A stretch of 64,000 bases of DNA, from positions 2,297,296 to 2,361,295 of the forward strand of contig OX637292.1 of the NCBI GenBank assembly GCA_951799445.1, read 5' to 3'. The notes below the pieces were generated by a model. The model made no database searches. It was not told the DNA's origin and saw only the letters and a program-made list of their open reading frames with translations. Shown here piece by piece: positions 12,823 to 24,499 of this stretch. The stretch comes from Pseudisothecium myosuroides (taxonomy: Eukaryota > Streptophyta > Bryopsida > Hypnales > Lembophyllaceae). How positions within the stretch are numbered: the first letter of the stretch is position 1; each line of letters starts with the position of its first letter. The position numbers were made by a program, and so were the translations under genes.

Positions 12823-13107
12823 GGGCCTCTTTACATGTATCGATGGGAGGGCAAACTTCATAGGGGGTGCTACTAAAGTCCAAGTGAACAATATCTCTTT
12901 TATATGGCCCTACTAGGTGGAGAGGGATACATAAAAAATTCCATATGTATTGATTCCTTCAAGATTGACTAGTCTTGACCAAATGGGGTTGTCCACTGAT
13001 ATGGATGAAAAATGAACTTCTGTTTTTCCGATTTTGGTAGAGCTTATTCTATCTTATAACTTCAATTAGCATAGGCCACCAGATGGGGTCAGCATGTAAA
13101 GAGACCT
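12823..13107. mobile_element. MITE with TTA target duplication (Harbinger/Tourist-like)
   Basis: A 285-bp element begins GGGCCTCTTTACATG and ends CATGTAAAGAGACCT, so the ends are inverted repeats. It is flanked by TTA at 12820-12822 and 13108-13110. A 3-bp TTA duplication is typical of PIF/Harbinger-derived MITEs. No open frame of note. Confidence 0.7.
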
Positions 13108-14507
13108 TTAGGGCCTCCAGCCACATGTGTGAGATCAGTGGGCAAAAAAAGCACCAAATGACAAGAACATCCCACCGATTGTCTTACCAGCCTTGATGAA
13201 TGGAAAAGAAGGATTTCATGTTTTACTGAAACCGGTGAACAACTCTGTTGGTGAAGATTGTTCTACCTTGAAGGAAATCAATACGTGTGCCATTCTTACT
13301 CAATTTCTCCCCATCTATCGGGTCCACATGTCACTGCAATTGGTTCCTTGAAAGCATCTCCACCGTAGGTCACGTCGTACTACCTCGGCAAAGGATTTGG
13401 CACACCCGGAAGCTTGCAGCCGACCTATCAATTGCAGCATGGAATATTTTTCAACACTGGTCACACAAAATTTTCATTGCAACACTTCATCTTCCCGTGT
13501 CTCACACATATGACTTTTAGCACAGTATTGACGAAAAGAAGTGCTTGGTCCTATTTTCGATGGAGAGTGGTCATGAAGTCCAGCCCTGCATTCTTTTTGT
13601 TGGCAAACTACATTGAATAACCTATGAGCTGTGGGCTGAGAGAGGACCCGGGTTCAAGTGGAAGAAAAATACAAGTTACAATTTATAGAATTAGCAGATG
13701 GCCTCTAAACTCATAATGCGGAGCCTTCATAAGTACTCGCCTCGGGGCCCGTGGATTGCCGTGCCTCCAACCCATTTCCAGTGGGGGGCCAAGAACTACA
13801 CGTGCCCTGTTTGACATTTCTCACATTGTAGAATTGCTTTAGTGTGCTGCTTTTAGTATGCAGTGTTAGAAATGTTGTGAACCTTGTAGCTCTCTTGCAA
13901 ATTTTGCCCACTAGTCTCGCATGGCTAGAGGCCCTTTAGTGGTGTGGTCTTCCAAAGGAAAAAAAAATGTCTGCAACATCTTTTTAGGGTTGAATTTGCC
14001 TCCACGGTAGTATATATTGTATGAAATTTCTTGGGGGCTAAGGTAACAAGCTCAAGAATTGCACAGGCATTAAGAACCGCCCCTATAAATGGCTATGAAA
14101 TAGACATAAGGTGACTCTTAAATTGACCTCCATAGTCATCGAATGAATCGAGGAAAAAAACATTATTAATCCCAAGAGCCAATTAGTTTCTTTGCTTTCC
14201 CATCTTTTTTTGGAAGTAGCCAATGCAAGTTATGGAAGATCTAGGGTCATAAATAGGGGCCTACAACACAACTACTTTGAAAATTCGTAAGTAATTCAAT
14301 AATGCTTCAAAAAAATATGAAATCACTTGTATTAGATTCCTCATCTATTTTTCTTTGTCTAAAAATATTCCTATCTAAAGAAATACATGAAAAGGGCAGA
14401 CCAGCCCTTAAAGTAGAAACACCTATTAGCGTCTATGTTCCATTCATATACCTTAGACTATCACTAAATATATCCTTAGACTTCCCACTATTGTGTCCTT
14501 GAAATGC
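13108..14507. other. Intergenic DNA, mixed composition
   Basis: 13.1-13.9 kb is GC-richer and holds overlapping short frames (plus 13287-13620, minus 13711-13911) with no recognisable product. The rest is AT-rich and I see nothing specific in it. Confidence 0.35.
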
Positions 14508-15433
14508 TTAACCCCTTAAGTTCCTTGAAATATGTTTTCCTCCAAAACGCTTGAAAACTGCCATTTCTAATACAAGTACCAAATTTTTGAATTTTTTTTT
14601 GACATATGCAACTATAGGATCTTGTAGTATGCTGACTTGCGAATACATGGTAAAAATTTCAGAAATTTCCACCACATGGATTGCAAGATGTAAGCATTCA
14701 AATTCACTAATATTATTTTTTTGGCCCTGCAAAAAATAGGGCAGCTGCACTTCACAAGCTCACTTTTCTATGAAAAAATGTCCAAAACAATGGTGCTTCT
14801 TGGGATTCCTTTTCCTAGACAAGTTGGCTACATGCTTAAAATTTTTCAAATCATTTGGAATTTTACAACATGTATGAAAAAAATAGTAAGTAGAAAGAAG
14901 TAGAGAATGATTCAAATTACTAAATTTTTAAGAATTTAATTAAAGAATTGAAAAATGTCAATCCCAATGATTGTAATGTTGTAATAACGATCTACATCCT
15001 ATGATTTTATTTTTTTTCCAAAAATATTGAAAATTGAGTTTAATAAACAACTTTAGAGTTTATTTTAGAGTAGAAAATCCATAACTTCCCGCAAACTAAA
15101 ACTCGTCATAACTTTTGACTCATTAATTGAACTGGTATGACATAAAGCTTATCACGTATATATAAATCTAGAGAACCATTTTCAAATTTTTTTTTTTTTT
15201 TAAAAAGTGATTTTTTTTAATCTGCCCAAACTGCCCGAGTTGAGAAACAAATAATATACTAGGCCATAACTTTTGACTCTTATTTCCAAATGTCATGAAA
15301 TTTTAATTAGTGCACATGAAAGATATTCCTTGTCCCCACCTCCTATTAAAATTTAAGCCAAAAATATGCAAATTTCTAACTACCCAAAATTGCTATGTTG
15401 CTAAAAATAGTAGGCTAGTCCTTTAGGAGTTTA
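14508..15433 (+). mobile_element. TTAA-family element, about 925 bp, copy 1
   Basis: The left end is TTAACCCCTTAAGTTCC and the right end AGTCCTTTAGGAGTTTA, an imperfect inverted pair. It has the same overall length as the element at 26835-27759 but the opposite orientation. Internal blocks such as aaatttcagaaatttcca and gattgcaag match the complement of that copy. No transposase frame: non-autonomous. Confidence 0.7.
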
Positions 15434-15434
15434 C

Positions 15435-15720
15435 TCTGATTTGCTAACGCATTTGAAGGACACATATCTAACTCTCATTCGTTGACTACTGATTTTGGTA
15501 GATTTTGGTTTAGGGTCCACCTATGCAACAATTCAGTGATCTAGGGAGCTGTCACTTTGAAAAATCATAGAAATTACATATAACATCTGAAAAATCTATA
15601 TATATTTTTTTAATATCCATGATTTTCAGTTGCTAATACTACAAAAATATTTTTTTTAAAGAAAAGGTGCCTCCAACTATGCTGAAATGCTAATATTGAC
15701 GGTTTTGGATGCTTCCAACG
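15435..15720 (+). repeat. Dispersed repeat R4, copy 1
   Basis: This is homologous to the reverse complement of 58395-58690. Shared blocks include tttagggtccacctatg, the block around ttcagtgatctagggagc, ccatgattttcagttgcta against ttagtaagtgaaaatcatga, ggtgcctccaactatg, and tgacggttttggatg. It starts directly after the TTAA element that ends at 15433. Confidence 0.7.
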
Positions 15721-16360
15721 TAGATGAGCGGTTTCTGAGCCTGTTACCTAAATTAAGATTTGAGCTGCTCTTCCGCAATTCCTGGTCTCCTCACTCACGT
15801 TGTCGAAAGGAAGAGTCCGTGATCAGTCCAGCATTGTACAAGTGTACGAGAGCCCTCATTTCGCCCTGGAACGACGGTCCTTGCCTGTGGCCTGCAGAAA
15901 GGCGGACGCGTGCCCCATGGCCGTGGGTTTCGGAATACAGTAAGTAATTCCATTCCGTGCCGATTGAGCTTCGAATTCTGTTGTTTTATAAGTAACTTAT
16001 TGTAGCGACATCAGTGCCTGAGTTGGTTACCTCGTGTGAAATCAGGAAACGGGAAACATGTTCTCCCTGCCTGGCCACTTGTGGCTGGCTAGGATGTATC
16101 ATAACTTATCTTGCCGCTGGCTGGCTTGCAAGGAAATTCCGTTTCAGTTGTTAGAAACAACAACAGGAAACAGAAATATTAAGTTACAAGAAGGGTGGTT
16201 GCACTGGAGTTTAATTTCTGTCAGACAACATTACATTACAACATCGTGAATTAGTTTCGGACTGCAGTGCAAAGGAGATGACTTCAGCAAAACGGCACAC
16301 TCATTTCGTCTCTGGTAAGTTACTGTAGGTAAGCTTAGTGGAGGTGAGGCACAGCTCTTA
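15721..16360. other. Unassigned GC-richer tract
   Basis: A plus-strand frame at 15687-15947 ends near a donor-like acagtaagt at about 15937. I recognise no domain in it. It may be an exon remnant or part of a mobile element. Confidence 0.3.
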
Positions 16361-16776
16361 AGAGCATCTCCATGTCCATGCTGCCTGCAAGACCCTGCCT
16401 AGCTCTTCCCTACCGGAAGACGTCACAATTCCAAATTTCAATGAAGAACTACCCAAATTTCATTGTTGCTGACCCGGGTCACGCGGGTGCCGTGGAAGCT
16501 GTAAGGCCGCGAAGACAAGTTGGAAGCAACGACAGCTCCCCACAAAACAGTCGATGCTTCAAACTGAGAGCTCTTTTCATGTTTCCATACTCCGAAGAAC
16601 ACCTGATGTGGGTGCAAGTCGAATGGAGGCCTTGCAGCTTGGAATGTGGCGAGCAAAGTTTGGAGAGTCCAACTGCCCCAAACACTGAACTATATCTCTG
16701 GTAGGGCTCAATTGCAAAGCCCAATTGCTCCAAAGTATTCACTGGGCTAATATTTTGCACCTTGGTGGAGATGCTC
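16361..16776. mobile_element. Harbinger-type MITE with GAGCATCTCCA ends
   Basis: Inverted ends aGAGCATCTCCA and TGGAGATGCTC lie between TTA at 16358-16360 and TTA at 16777-16779. The interior is GC-richer with short frames on both strands that look like shadows. Terminal motif plus TTA duplication fit a non-autonomous PIF/Harbinger element. Confidence 0.7.
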
Positions 16777-16779
16777 TTA

Positions 16780-17221
16780 GGACAACCTCAATGCGCACAT
16801 AGTATATGGTCACTCCTTTCATGCCCTCTTTTTTAAAGTGTGTAATGGAGGGTGGAGCAGCTCCCATTGCAAACACAATTTGGGAGCTTTGTAGAACCTT
16901 GTCACGTCACGACTGAGGCTTCCACAAGAATGGGCAACTATTGACTCATTATGAAAGCAATTATAATTTTGGTTGACCCTAATATCCGTTTGGTCTCTGA
17001 TTAGCTTGGTCAGGTATGATTAAGTTGTCAAAGTTTTTGTTGGCTCATTTAGAGGGCACTGAAAAATGAAGAAAATGTCGTACAAGAGTTAGGAAGTATT
17101 GCACCTATGAAGGTAAGGTGGGAAGTGCCATTAGCATTGGGGTAGATTTATGTAGGTTTTTTTAGATCCACTTGGAAGTTACCACTGCCACGCCTCCACA
17201 AAGGGCACACTGAGAATGCTC
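16780..17221. mobile_element. Probable second Harbinger-type MITE, sharing the TTA with its neighbour
   Basis: The right end GGGCACACTGAGAATGCTC is followed by TTA (17222-17224). The left end GGACAACCTCAATGCGCAC is preceded by the TTA at 16777-16779 and is an imperfect complement of the right end. The two MITEs appear to abut at one TTA. Confidence 0.5.
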
Positions 17222-17224
17222 TTA

Positions 17225-18208
17225 CATTTTAAAATTAGTCAGATTACTTGTAAATTTCAAAAAAACTCTTCGATTTGGTGGTCATCAGCAATCACTAAAC
17301 TGGCTAATTATCGCTCCAATGCTACCAAAAAAAAGGGACTGCTAAATGTATATGGGATTTTTTTTTTAAAATTCTGTTTTTGAGCCCAAGCACGCACTGG
17401 ATGTAGGCTCTGTTGGCCAAAGCTCGCATTCATCCAAACGAGGTTTCGCATTCATCCGCTCCCGCCTTTTCTGTTGGTCGCTGGAGCGATCCACACCCTC
17501 CACCTGTCGCGCGGCGGCCACATCCTCAGCATCGACATAGCGGCTAGGGTTTGGGGCTTTTGCTCCCCTAGCGTTTCTCCTGTAGCCTTGTTTTTCTTTT
17601 GCATCGTCCTGAGTTTCGCATTAATTTCTTAGTCACCATCTTCTTCAATGTAGTCGCCGTCGTGGTTGCGTCTTGGCGGTCGATGTGTGGAACTGCACTC
17701 GAGATCTATGCCTTGAGTGATTGATCGCTTGTTTTGATGCTGTTTTGAATGCGGTATCTTCTCCAATTTCGAATTTTAGTGTTTCTCAGCGCCACTTCCG
17801 GGCTGCCTTGAACATTTTGGAGGCGCATTGTGTCTTTGGCATTCATCGCATTTCAAAAATGGTGGCTGCTTACAGACGTTACAGTGATTGCGTTTCAGAA
17901 ATGAGATTTGCCAGAATGACGATGGGCAATGGAGGCGCCCGAAGCCTCGAAGCTTTCAGCCTTCTGGTGAATTTAAGCGCTCCTCCCGCTGTGAGATTGC
18001 AAATGCGGCCTCGTCTTCGATTTCTTTTGTTCTTCTCCTAACGATCTCGCTTTTGCTTTGGAATCTCTTACTGTTTTTCAAGTTCATTGTCCTTGCTTTG
18101 TTAAATCAATCGGTTCCTTTTGTTGGTCTTTCCTTTCGGTTTCACTTGCGGTTTCTTGTGCGGTTTCTCTTGTACTGCTGGGTTTTGTTGTGGGCTACGC
18201 AGGGTTCC
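17225..18208 (+). promoter_or_regulatory. 5' region of the hAT transposase gene, with likely leader intron
   Basis: From about 17.45 kb composition becomes less AT-rich. An acceptor-like ggctacgcag lies at about 18193-18202, seven bases before the chosen ATG at 18209, so the first start codon probably sits just inside a second exon. The long hydrophobic frame upstream (17888-18208) starts at TTG and is most simply untranslated. I did not find terminal inverted repeats with an 8-bp duplication. Confidence 0.4.
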
Positions 18209-21200
18209 ATGGCGCCACGCTTGAAACTACCTGATAACTTCAGGGTGCGAACGTTCGGCTCTAGCCGAAACACAAATGGGGTTGGCAAGTATCTTCCTCC
18301 AATGCCCAGTGCGATGGACGTGGAGGTTACTCATATCTCTCAGACACGGTTGTCCCAGTCTACTGCGCAAGCACCAGATCGCGATCCGCCTTCAGAGGAG
18401 ACTGTCTTGTCTCCGGAGCTTCCTGATTTGGCGCTTCAGATCCCCGGTGACGGTAAGCGGTGCGATGAGAAGAAGAATGGAGGGGCTCCGCGGAAGAGAA
18501 GAAAAACTGCCCCAAGCACAATCACGAGAAGATGGCAGGAAGTGTGGGCTTGCAAGTTCGCGTGGGCGGAGGGAGAATTTGATTCTAACGGAGACCTCAT
18601 TGGCATCATCTGCCAGAGCTGCACTTCGATCATGGGGCGGAGAAAAGTAGTGGTTCCTAAGGCTGATAATCTAGAAAAGCACAAAGGAAAACGTACCTGC
18701 CGAGAAGACAGAGTTCCCCTGCCACACTTGAAGAAGGGCGACAACTTCGTCAAAGTAGACTGCAAACACCTGAAGCTGTGTAAAATCTGGGTGGGTCAGA
18801 GAGCTGCAGGCACCGTTGCGGACCAATTGGCTGCTGGGTTCGAGAACGACATGAAGAGGAAGGGAGTGCAATTCTCAACCCTCTTTCAAGTTTTGAGTCA
18901 CGGTCGTCCCATGTGTGACTACGAGAGAGAGCAGTATTTGCTTAAGTTTTTGAAAGTTAAGAGTTTGCCGAGGAAGCACTGGTCCGAAACGAGTGGTTGG
19001 GAGATGAGCGAGCACTTGCATGGTTCGGTCCTCAATGCGTTGAAGACTGTAGTGCAGTCTGCAAACATTGTCTCGATTAGTGCCGATGAGGTTACAGCAG
19101 TGGACAACACCTGTTGGGTTGGGGTTCATGTCTATGCTATGGACAACTGGGAGAGGAATCCGCACCTTCTCCATCTCTCTTGTGTCTCCGACGGTGGCAC
19201 TGTCGATAACTTGACCACTGTCATTATGCATGCATTGTTAGAAGAAGGTGGTCTTACTCATGAGCAAATAGGTTCTAAACTCGTGTGTTTTGGGGCAGAT
19301 GGGGTCAGTACGTTCCAAGGTCCCAAAACTGGTGTTACAACCCAGATCAGGGAGAAATAGGCTCCGTTTTCGTTGGGGGCATCTTGTGTGAGTCATCGCA
19401 TAAATCTCGTAGTTGAGACTCTGTCGAAGTACCCAATGGTCTCTTGCCTTGAGGGGTTGTTTCAGTCTATTTACGGGTACTTCTGCCGCAGCAACAAGCG
19501 ACATGTTGAGTTGCAGAAACTTGCAAACCTCATGGAAACTAAGGGTAACAAGATGTTACGCAATGTAGAGACGCGCTGGATTTCCATGAGGAGTCCAGCG
19601 CAACGAATCATGGCAAAATATAGTACTTTGCTCGTGAAGATGGGCTGTGATATGACCAGAGGCCCTGGTCAGAGGACTCATGCTGGTGCTGTTGACAATT
19701 TCGACTTGTTATCTGACATTGAAATGTTGCTATCGCTGGCTTGTTTCATCCCTCTAGTCAATGCAGTGCATTGCCTGATCAAGCTCTCTCAAAGTCGGGA
19801 CATTTTTGTTTGCGACTTCATGCAAGCGATTAAGCTTTGCCAGCAAGAGCTTGCACGTCTCTTCATTGACACATCCACCGCTTTCAGCAAGGATGATTTC
19901 CCAAAGTATAACGAGCTTGTGACGTTGCAATGCAAAGACATTCCACTGGCGTGGAGGGAGTGCCCTGGTGACTCCGGAATATCACATCTGTTCTTTAATT
20001 TTTCCGTGACTCATGTGTATGCGCGTGCCCACGACAAGCAAACCGGTGAGCACATTTTCGTGACACAGCAAGATTTCCTGCGTGTCCAAGACAACATCAA
20101 ACGGCAGTTCGCAGGTAAGTTTTTTTTTGCTTTTCCAAAATTTTTTTCATCTACAGGTGCGGATTTTTACTTGACTTCCCATTTTTTTTTCTTTGATTAG
20201 TGCTTTGATTAGTATTCTAGTTCTTTGATTACTGTTTGATCAATGCTTTACTGTTTCTATGTCTAAGTTTATATTTCTATGTTTCAGTATATGTTTGAAT
20301 GCTTGAATTGTAGTGTCAATGTTGAAGTTCATGATTCAATTTTTGAGTTCATGTTTAAATGCTTCGTGGATGTACTTGTTTGAATCGGTGTTTTCAAGGT
20401 GCCCTGGTCTCATCTGCTCGGTGGTCTGATCTGTTCGTGGTCTGATTTGTTCATGGTCTGATCTGATCGATAGTTCATCTGATGGAATTCAAACCGCTAT
20501 TCTTAGATTGATGTTCTTTTGTCGATGGTTTGATTGGTGGTCTGATTGGTGGTCTGATCGGTGGTGTCGATGAGCGATTGGTGGTGGCTAACGAGTGACT
20601 CAGTATTTGATAGTACTGATCGGTAGTTCGGTACTTGATCTATTGTAAGATCGGTTTATGCTTTGATTCATTGGTGGCGTTTTATCTCATTTTGGTTTCA
20701 TGTGTTTACTGCTTGCAGATATTGTGCAAGCATTGTCTGATGAGCTGGATCGGCGGTTCCCTCAACAGGAACTACTTGACGCGTTTGGGATAATTTATCC
20801 CCAGTATTGGAGACAAGAAGGAGCTGAGGCAAGCTTCTCAAAGCACTTGGAAGTTCTGAAGAACTTCTTCTGTCACGACCGTTTAGTGAACAAGGGCCAG
20901 CCAGTGTCTGAGCCTGGCAACCCTCACACGGTCCCTGCAATGCTCAATGCATCAAACTTGGATCTGCAGCAAGGCTTGTTCAAGCTCACGATGAAGTCGA
21001 ACTGTGACGCTGCCTGTGGCTCTCCTACGGACGTGACTCCCGTCATCAAGTGGTGGCGCAGACTTGCACAGTCACGCCACCTCTGTAAGCTAATCTCTGA
21101 ATACTTCATGCTTGCTGAAATTGGGTGTTGTTTGGTACTTGGATCCGTTGAGGATGAAAGATGTTTTTCTACCTTGAAGTTCTTAAAATCCTGCCACAAA

Positions 21201-21290
21201 AATAGGCTTGGGAAGCACCTCCCCCTTGTTGTGCGCATGTTTGCCAGAAATATTATACCCTCGAGAATTTTCCTTACAAGGAAGCTATAA
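18209..21290 (+). pseudogene. hAT-superfamily transposase (BED finger, ZNF862/DUF4371-like), one premature stop
   Basis: Exon 1 is 18209-20114 and exon 2 is 20719-21290, joined by a GT-AG intron in phase 1. The conceptual product is about 825 residues. It has a basic KRRK stretch (residues 96-99), then a BED-like zinc finger at residues 107-164 (C135, C138, H158, C164 as likely ligands). An RNase-H-like core follows, with ISADEV and CFGADG as the likely acidic catalytic motifs. The C-terminal hAT dimerisation domain reads SVEDERCFSTLKFLKSCHKN and continues to a normal TAA. The single defect is TAG at 19358-19360 (codon 384), consistent with CAG to TAG; the frame continues without shift. Composition differs sharply from the AT-rich flanks. 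It is either a recently inactivated transposon or, less likely, a recoded or domesticated gene. Confidence 0.85.
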
Positions 21291-23488
21291 ATTCCTGGAA
21301 AAATGCGGTAAAGGTCGGCCGGCAAGGGGATCAGTGAGGTCCGACCAGGAGAATAGTATCCTTCCCACTGTCACTGTAGTATATTTTTTCATTCCTTAGT
21401 TTTCATGAGGTTTTGCAATTTCTACCTCTCAAGTTCACCTTGACTCAAGACTTTGCATGGGATCAAGTTCTGAAGAATGTTGCACTTGGTGGTTCGGAGC
21501 TACTATGTTGGTGGAGCGTGGGTGACTGACTCCAACAGTGGCGCCTTCTTTGCTGGAGCGTGGCTAACGGTGTCAATATCCTTTGAATTTCTAACCCATT
21601 CTACTAATGTGGCTTGTCCGTTTGTTGTGCAGAACACACACATTGCAATGGGCAATCTTGCATTTTGCAAGAAGGGTTCAACTCCCTTGTGTGTGACATT
21701 CTTTCAGAATACATGAATGGAAGTGACCATGTGTGACATTCTTTTAGAATACATCAATGAAAGTGACTATTGCACAAAAATACACAAGTAGCAATCCTCC
21801 ACAGCATTTGCAAACCAAATTGCCAAACTTTGACATTTTTACACACCACCTAGCAACTCTTACCAGCAAACAACACGCACAGTAGCCATAAAACAACTCC
21901 CAAATTTTACAGTAGTCGCGACTTTTACTATACAGGAAAAAAAAATTATAGTCAAATTACGACCTTTTTTTCCCCTTTTTATCTGGCCTCTTTAACCGGA
22001 AAAAAGTAACTTTCGCGGAAATAGCTCTTCTTTCCCACGGGTATAGCCTTTCCGCGAATTACGGAAATAGAGTTCTGGGACCACTGGTGGTCATGTGCCA
22101 GAATATTGAATGGGGCAGCTAGATTGTAGGCTTGGCAATGAAAGATTTGCATTGTAACTCTCATGATTTGGAGGTTATGACTATTTTGCCATTATGACTA
22201 GCGTTGCCCACACCTAAAATTTTTCTATTTGTAAAACCTCTTAATAAAGGATCCATAGCCATGACCACCGTTTTTGGTCTATTTTTTCCATTGACAAAAA
22301 GGCTCTCCATGAGGTTCTCCTCAATAGTTGTATCAATGTTGACATGAGCTGCGCTTCATAAAGATAAAAACAGATGAACTTATTGATTTTTCCATCCTAC
22401 AATGCAATTTACATTCATACAAAAGATGTTTTGTATCCGTCCCTACCTTTTAAGGTTAAAATTCTTGGGTACTCAAGTTTCAATGGTTAAAGTTATAGTT
22501 TAACCATATAAGTTCATAATTTAATGCAAGTGAATGGAGTCCATTTTGGATGTCTTTCTTTAACATCAACCATTTTCTGGGTGTATGGTATGGCTTATAA
22601 TTTTTTTCAACAAAATGGCCTAGCATAATTTTTTTCTTAATTCAAATTTGTATGGCAAGGTAGGAATGTAAAATCACTAAAACTAAGAAAATTTCTCTGA
22701 CGATGATTGTGGGTTGTGATTGTGCATCGATAAAGTTCTAATTTGTTGTTTTATGTAGATAAACCGTGTCACTAAATTGTGAGAAGTTTAAAGAATTAAT
22801 TTGCCAAAATTTGATTACAATACAAAACTAACATCTAATTACAAAATTTTGATATGCAATCCCAAATATTGAATTCTCTATAGATTAAATTCTTGTTATC
22901 TAACCAAAATTTTCTTAACATGAAAGAGGTGCATAAGGGTGTTTCCTATATACCTACACAATTGAATTTTGAAATTCATCATCAACAATTTTTAGTAAAT
23001 TATCATATAAACCATGAAGCATTATTAAAAATTCACCAAAAATGAAGTTTTGTTTTTTTGAAATTGAAATTTGGTATACTTGATAGAAATTGCTTACAAA
23101 TGCAATGTTAACCCCTAAATGACCAAGGCAAATTTTTGGGCTCAAATTGTGAAACTATTACTTTTCAGGGTAATGACAAAAAAAATGAAAAAAAGAATTT
23201 TTTCAAAACCCAACCATACAAATTTGTACTAGACTACTACAAGAATGTGTAGAAAAAAATTTAAAACTTTGACTACAAAAATTGAAAGATTATAATGTTT
23301 GAAGTTAGAAGAAAAAGTATTTTTTATCTTGTCCAATAAGTCGAGCAAACTTTAACTCCTTCTATAGTGAGATTGTTATACCGTATATGTTTTTTTTTTA
23401 CAATTGCATCTTATATCATGTAAGTTATACTACATAATTAAATACGTAGAAACTGGCTGCGATGGGCGACGGCGAAAAAACAAAACAC
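21291..23488. other. 3' flank of the hAT gene and AT-rich intergenic DNA
   Basis: 21.3-21.8 kb still has the composition of the transposon and may include its 3' end. Two 37-base direct repeats (gtgtgacattctttcagaat and onward) lie at 21691-21727 and 21731-21767. The rest is AT-rich without a recognised gene. A lone TTAACCCCTAAATGACC terminus of the TTAA family is at about 23108. Confidence 0.4.
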
Positions 23489-23909
23489 AATTGAATTCCT
23501 GGTCCCTATATAAGTACATCTAAATCTCGATAGCGGACCTATATAGTTTTCATCAATGTCATGTTGTTAGGGCCAATAGGGCGGCTCTTAGCCTTGTCAT
23601 TAACAAGAGGAAGGTCAATCATGTTAACTCCATAGCTGAAATAGAATTCTTCAAGGTTTTTGTATCCTTGAATTCTGTACTTGAAACTCAGTTTCTGAGG
23701 GTGTCTATTTCGTATCGTTGGTAACGATAGCGGTACAAAGCTCAATCGAGGGCAAACGTAGAAATCTTCAAGGTTTTTGTATCCTTGAATTCTACCTTCA
23801 ATATCAGCTTGCGATGGCGTGAATTTTGTCTCGTCGGTGACGATAGTGGTGCCATTGTTGCCACATTGGGCAAGTTAGGATCACCAAACGTCCCAGATGG
23901 GCGGATATA

Positions 23910-24266
23910 CATCACAAAGTTTAGACCCTACGATTTGGCAACAATTATCGAGCGGTTATCGTTGTTTCATGGGTTTGTACCATAATCACACTCAATCAAT
24001 GTATTTTTACGCACTGAATCAGTGCGAAAACAATGAATATCAATAGCGTATAGTTTATGTACTTTAACTATACAACTGTTGTGTCAAAACTGCACAGCAA
24101 TCATATAGTTAAAGTACATAAACCGTACGCTATTGATATTCATTGTTTTCGCACTTATTCAGTGCGTAAAAATACACTGAGTTAGTGCGATTATGGTACG
24201 AACCCATGAAACAGCGATAACCGCACGATAATTGTTGCCAAATCGTAGGGTCTAAACTTTGTGATG
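23910..24266 (+). mobile_element. 357-bp palindromic MITE, copy 1 (TA duplication)
   Basis: It begins CATCACAAAGTTTAGACCC and ends with the complement GGGTCTAAACTTTGTGATG. The two halves are inverted nearly to the centre, so single strands could fold into one long hairpin. It is flanked by TA on both sides, as in Tc1/mariner-type insertions. It carries no coding sequence. The same element lies in opposite orientation at 40517-40873. Confidence 0.85.
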
Positions 24267-24499
24267 TATAGGACGGTTCAAACACAGCGGACAAACAATG
24301 TAATCATCTTAAAGTAGTCACATCGAGCGAGTCAGGGTCATTGGACGTCTTGGACAGGCAAGCAAATCGGACAGTTAGAACGGACAGTCTGCCCAATGTG
24401 ATAACTATGAGTGGTGCAAAGTTGAATGGAGGGTGAATATAGAAATTTCCAACGTTTTTGTATCCTTAAATTCTACCTTCAATATCAGCTTGTGAGGGA

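Noticed and set aside
17888..18208. N-terminal extension of the hAT frame with hydrophobic segments
   Set aside because: It starts with TTG, lies before a splice acceptor and has no counterpart in hAT transposases; the ATG at 18209 fits better.
23785..23985. Plus-strand frame at the left foldback arm
   Set aside because: It runs from arm repeat into the MITE end, so it is a chance fusion of two repeats.
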